A DNA stretch of 7,366 nt from an uncultured Synergistaceae bacterium (GTDB taxonomy: Bacteria; Synergistota; Synergistia; Synergistales; Aminobacteriaceae), in assembly GCA_937870605.1 (NCBI GenBank), contig CALMZW010000393.1:1-7366 (forward strand), given 5' to 3'. The translations under genes and the position numbers were made by a program. The notes beneath the pieces are model-generated. The model saw nothing but the letters and a program-made list of their open reading frames with translations. It searched no databases and was not told the DNA's origin. This document shows, piece by piece, positions 6,810 to 7,366 of this stretch (positions are counted from its first letter, which is position 1; every line of letters starts with the position of its first letter).

Positions 6810-7366
6810 ATGACCGTACGCACGCAGCCCGAAACGAAACGCGCGACAACCGCCGCGCGAACCGATCCGGAAGACCGCTCTTTTCCGTCCGGGGCGATCC
6901 GGAAGACGCTGGAACGTTGCGCGAGTTCCGCAACCTGGCGCTCGCACCTCGGAATCGACGGCTCCGGCGACGTCCGCACGAGCGGGGACTTCCGACGCCT
7001 TCCGTTCATGACGAAGGCGTCGTTCCGGAACGCCGCGCCGCTCGCCTTCTCCTGCGCGCCCGAGCGCGACATCGTGCGCATCCACAGCACCTCAGGCACG
7101 ACCGGAGAACCGGTTATCGTCCCGTACACGGCGGGCGACGTCGCGGTCTTCCGGGAGATCATGGCGCGCTGCCTGCGGATAGCGGGAGTCGGCCCGGAGG
7201 ATCGCGTCCAGATCACGCCCGGGTACGGCCTCTGGACGGCCGGGATCGGTTTCCAGGCCGGCGTCGAGGAGATCGGGGCGATGGCCGTCCCACTGGGGCC
7301 GCAACCATTGCCCAAGCAGCTCGAATTCATGCGGCGGCTGCGTCCGACCGTCCTGATCGGCACCGC
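6810..7366 (+). CDS. Phenylacetate-CoA-ligase-like adenylate-forming enzyme (PaaK family), N-terminal part
   Basis: An ATG at 6810 opens a frame that runs past the window edge (185 full codons; the family is usually about 430 residues). It begins with a polar stretch, then LPFMTKASFRNAAPL and the ATP-binding loop RIHSTSGTTGEPVIVPYT (STSGTTGEP at 93-101), the PaaK version of the adenylate-forming motif. VQITPGYGLWTAGIGFQAG (133-151) is the usual next block. The family joins an aryl acid to CoA with ATP through an acyl-adenylate. GGAGGTGA (6797-6804) gives a near-perfect ribosome site, with GGAGG ending 8 nt before the ATG. Control by a tryptophan attenuator suggests the acid may be indole-3-acetate or another aryl acetate used to make amino acids, with an indolepyruvate:ferredoxin oxidoreductase as partner; that partner would lie outside the window. 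Family sure, substrate inferred. Confidence 0.9.
   Translation, partial: MTVRTQPETKRATTAARTDPEDRSFPSGAIRKTLERCASSATWRSHLGIDGSGDVRTSGDFRRLPFMTKASFRNAAPLAFSCAPERDIVRIHSTSGTTGEPVIVPYTAGDVAVFREIMARCLRIAGVGPEDRVQITPGYGLWTAGIGFQAGVEEIGAMAVPLGPQPLPKQLEFMRRLRPTVLIGT

Noticed and set aside
5453..7363. 636-codon minus-strand frame read as one large protein
   Set aside because: Only the part from 6451 down is a binding protein with signal peptide. The upstream part is lack of stops in GC-rich DNA covering the promoters, attenuator and antisense of the ligase.

Overview
The window comes from a GC-rich bacterium with strong Shine-Dalgarno sites and sigma70-type promoters. I see no rRNA, tRNA, CRISPR array or mobile element. 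Exported proteins with N-terminal signal peptides, an FbpABC-type importer and a phenylacetate-CoA-ligase-family enzyme fit a Gram-negative anaerobe or facultative anaerobe, for example a Desulfobacterota- or Synergistota-like lineage. That placement is a weak inference; nothing here fixes the taxonomy.

Left part, minus strand: a partial exported FAD-dependent oxidoreductase (1-1458, cut by the window edge). Upstream of it is a monocistronic small helix-hairpin-helix-like protein (1616-1909), which has a near-consensus promoter and a strong intrinsic terminator of its own.

Middle, minus strand: a four-gene operon running right to left from about 6502 to 2013. Its genes are a secreted substrate-binding protein (5453-6451), a double-domain FbpB/AfuB-type permease (3706-5373), an FbpC/PotA-type ATPase (2603-3706) and a small transglutaminase-like protein (2013-2606). 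The last three overlap by 1 and 4 nt and look translationally coupled. A perfect 12-bp GC hairpin separates the binding-protein gene from the permease. The substrate is unknown, and the binding protein lacks the Tyr-Tyr pair of classical ferric-binding proteins.

Right part, plus strand: divergently from the ABC operon, a TTGACA / extended -10 promoter drives a leader of about 220 nt and then the start of a phenylacetate-CoA-ligase-like adenylate-forming enzyme (6810 to the window end). The leader encodes an 18-residue peptide with tandem Trp codons (ending CWWRRL) followed by a classical ribosome-mediated attenuator: 1:2 hairpin, 2:3 antiterminator, 3:4 terminator with U6. Unusually, a second perfect terminator follows directly, and its 5' arm can pair with segment 4 of the first. 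This suggests a chained six-segment, double-terminator tryptophan attenuator. Tryptophan control of an aryl-CoA ligase points to aryl-acid salvage (indole-3-acetate to indoleacetyl-CoA to indolepyruvate to Trp) rather than phenylacetate degradation. The test is whether iorAB-type genes lie just past the right edge.
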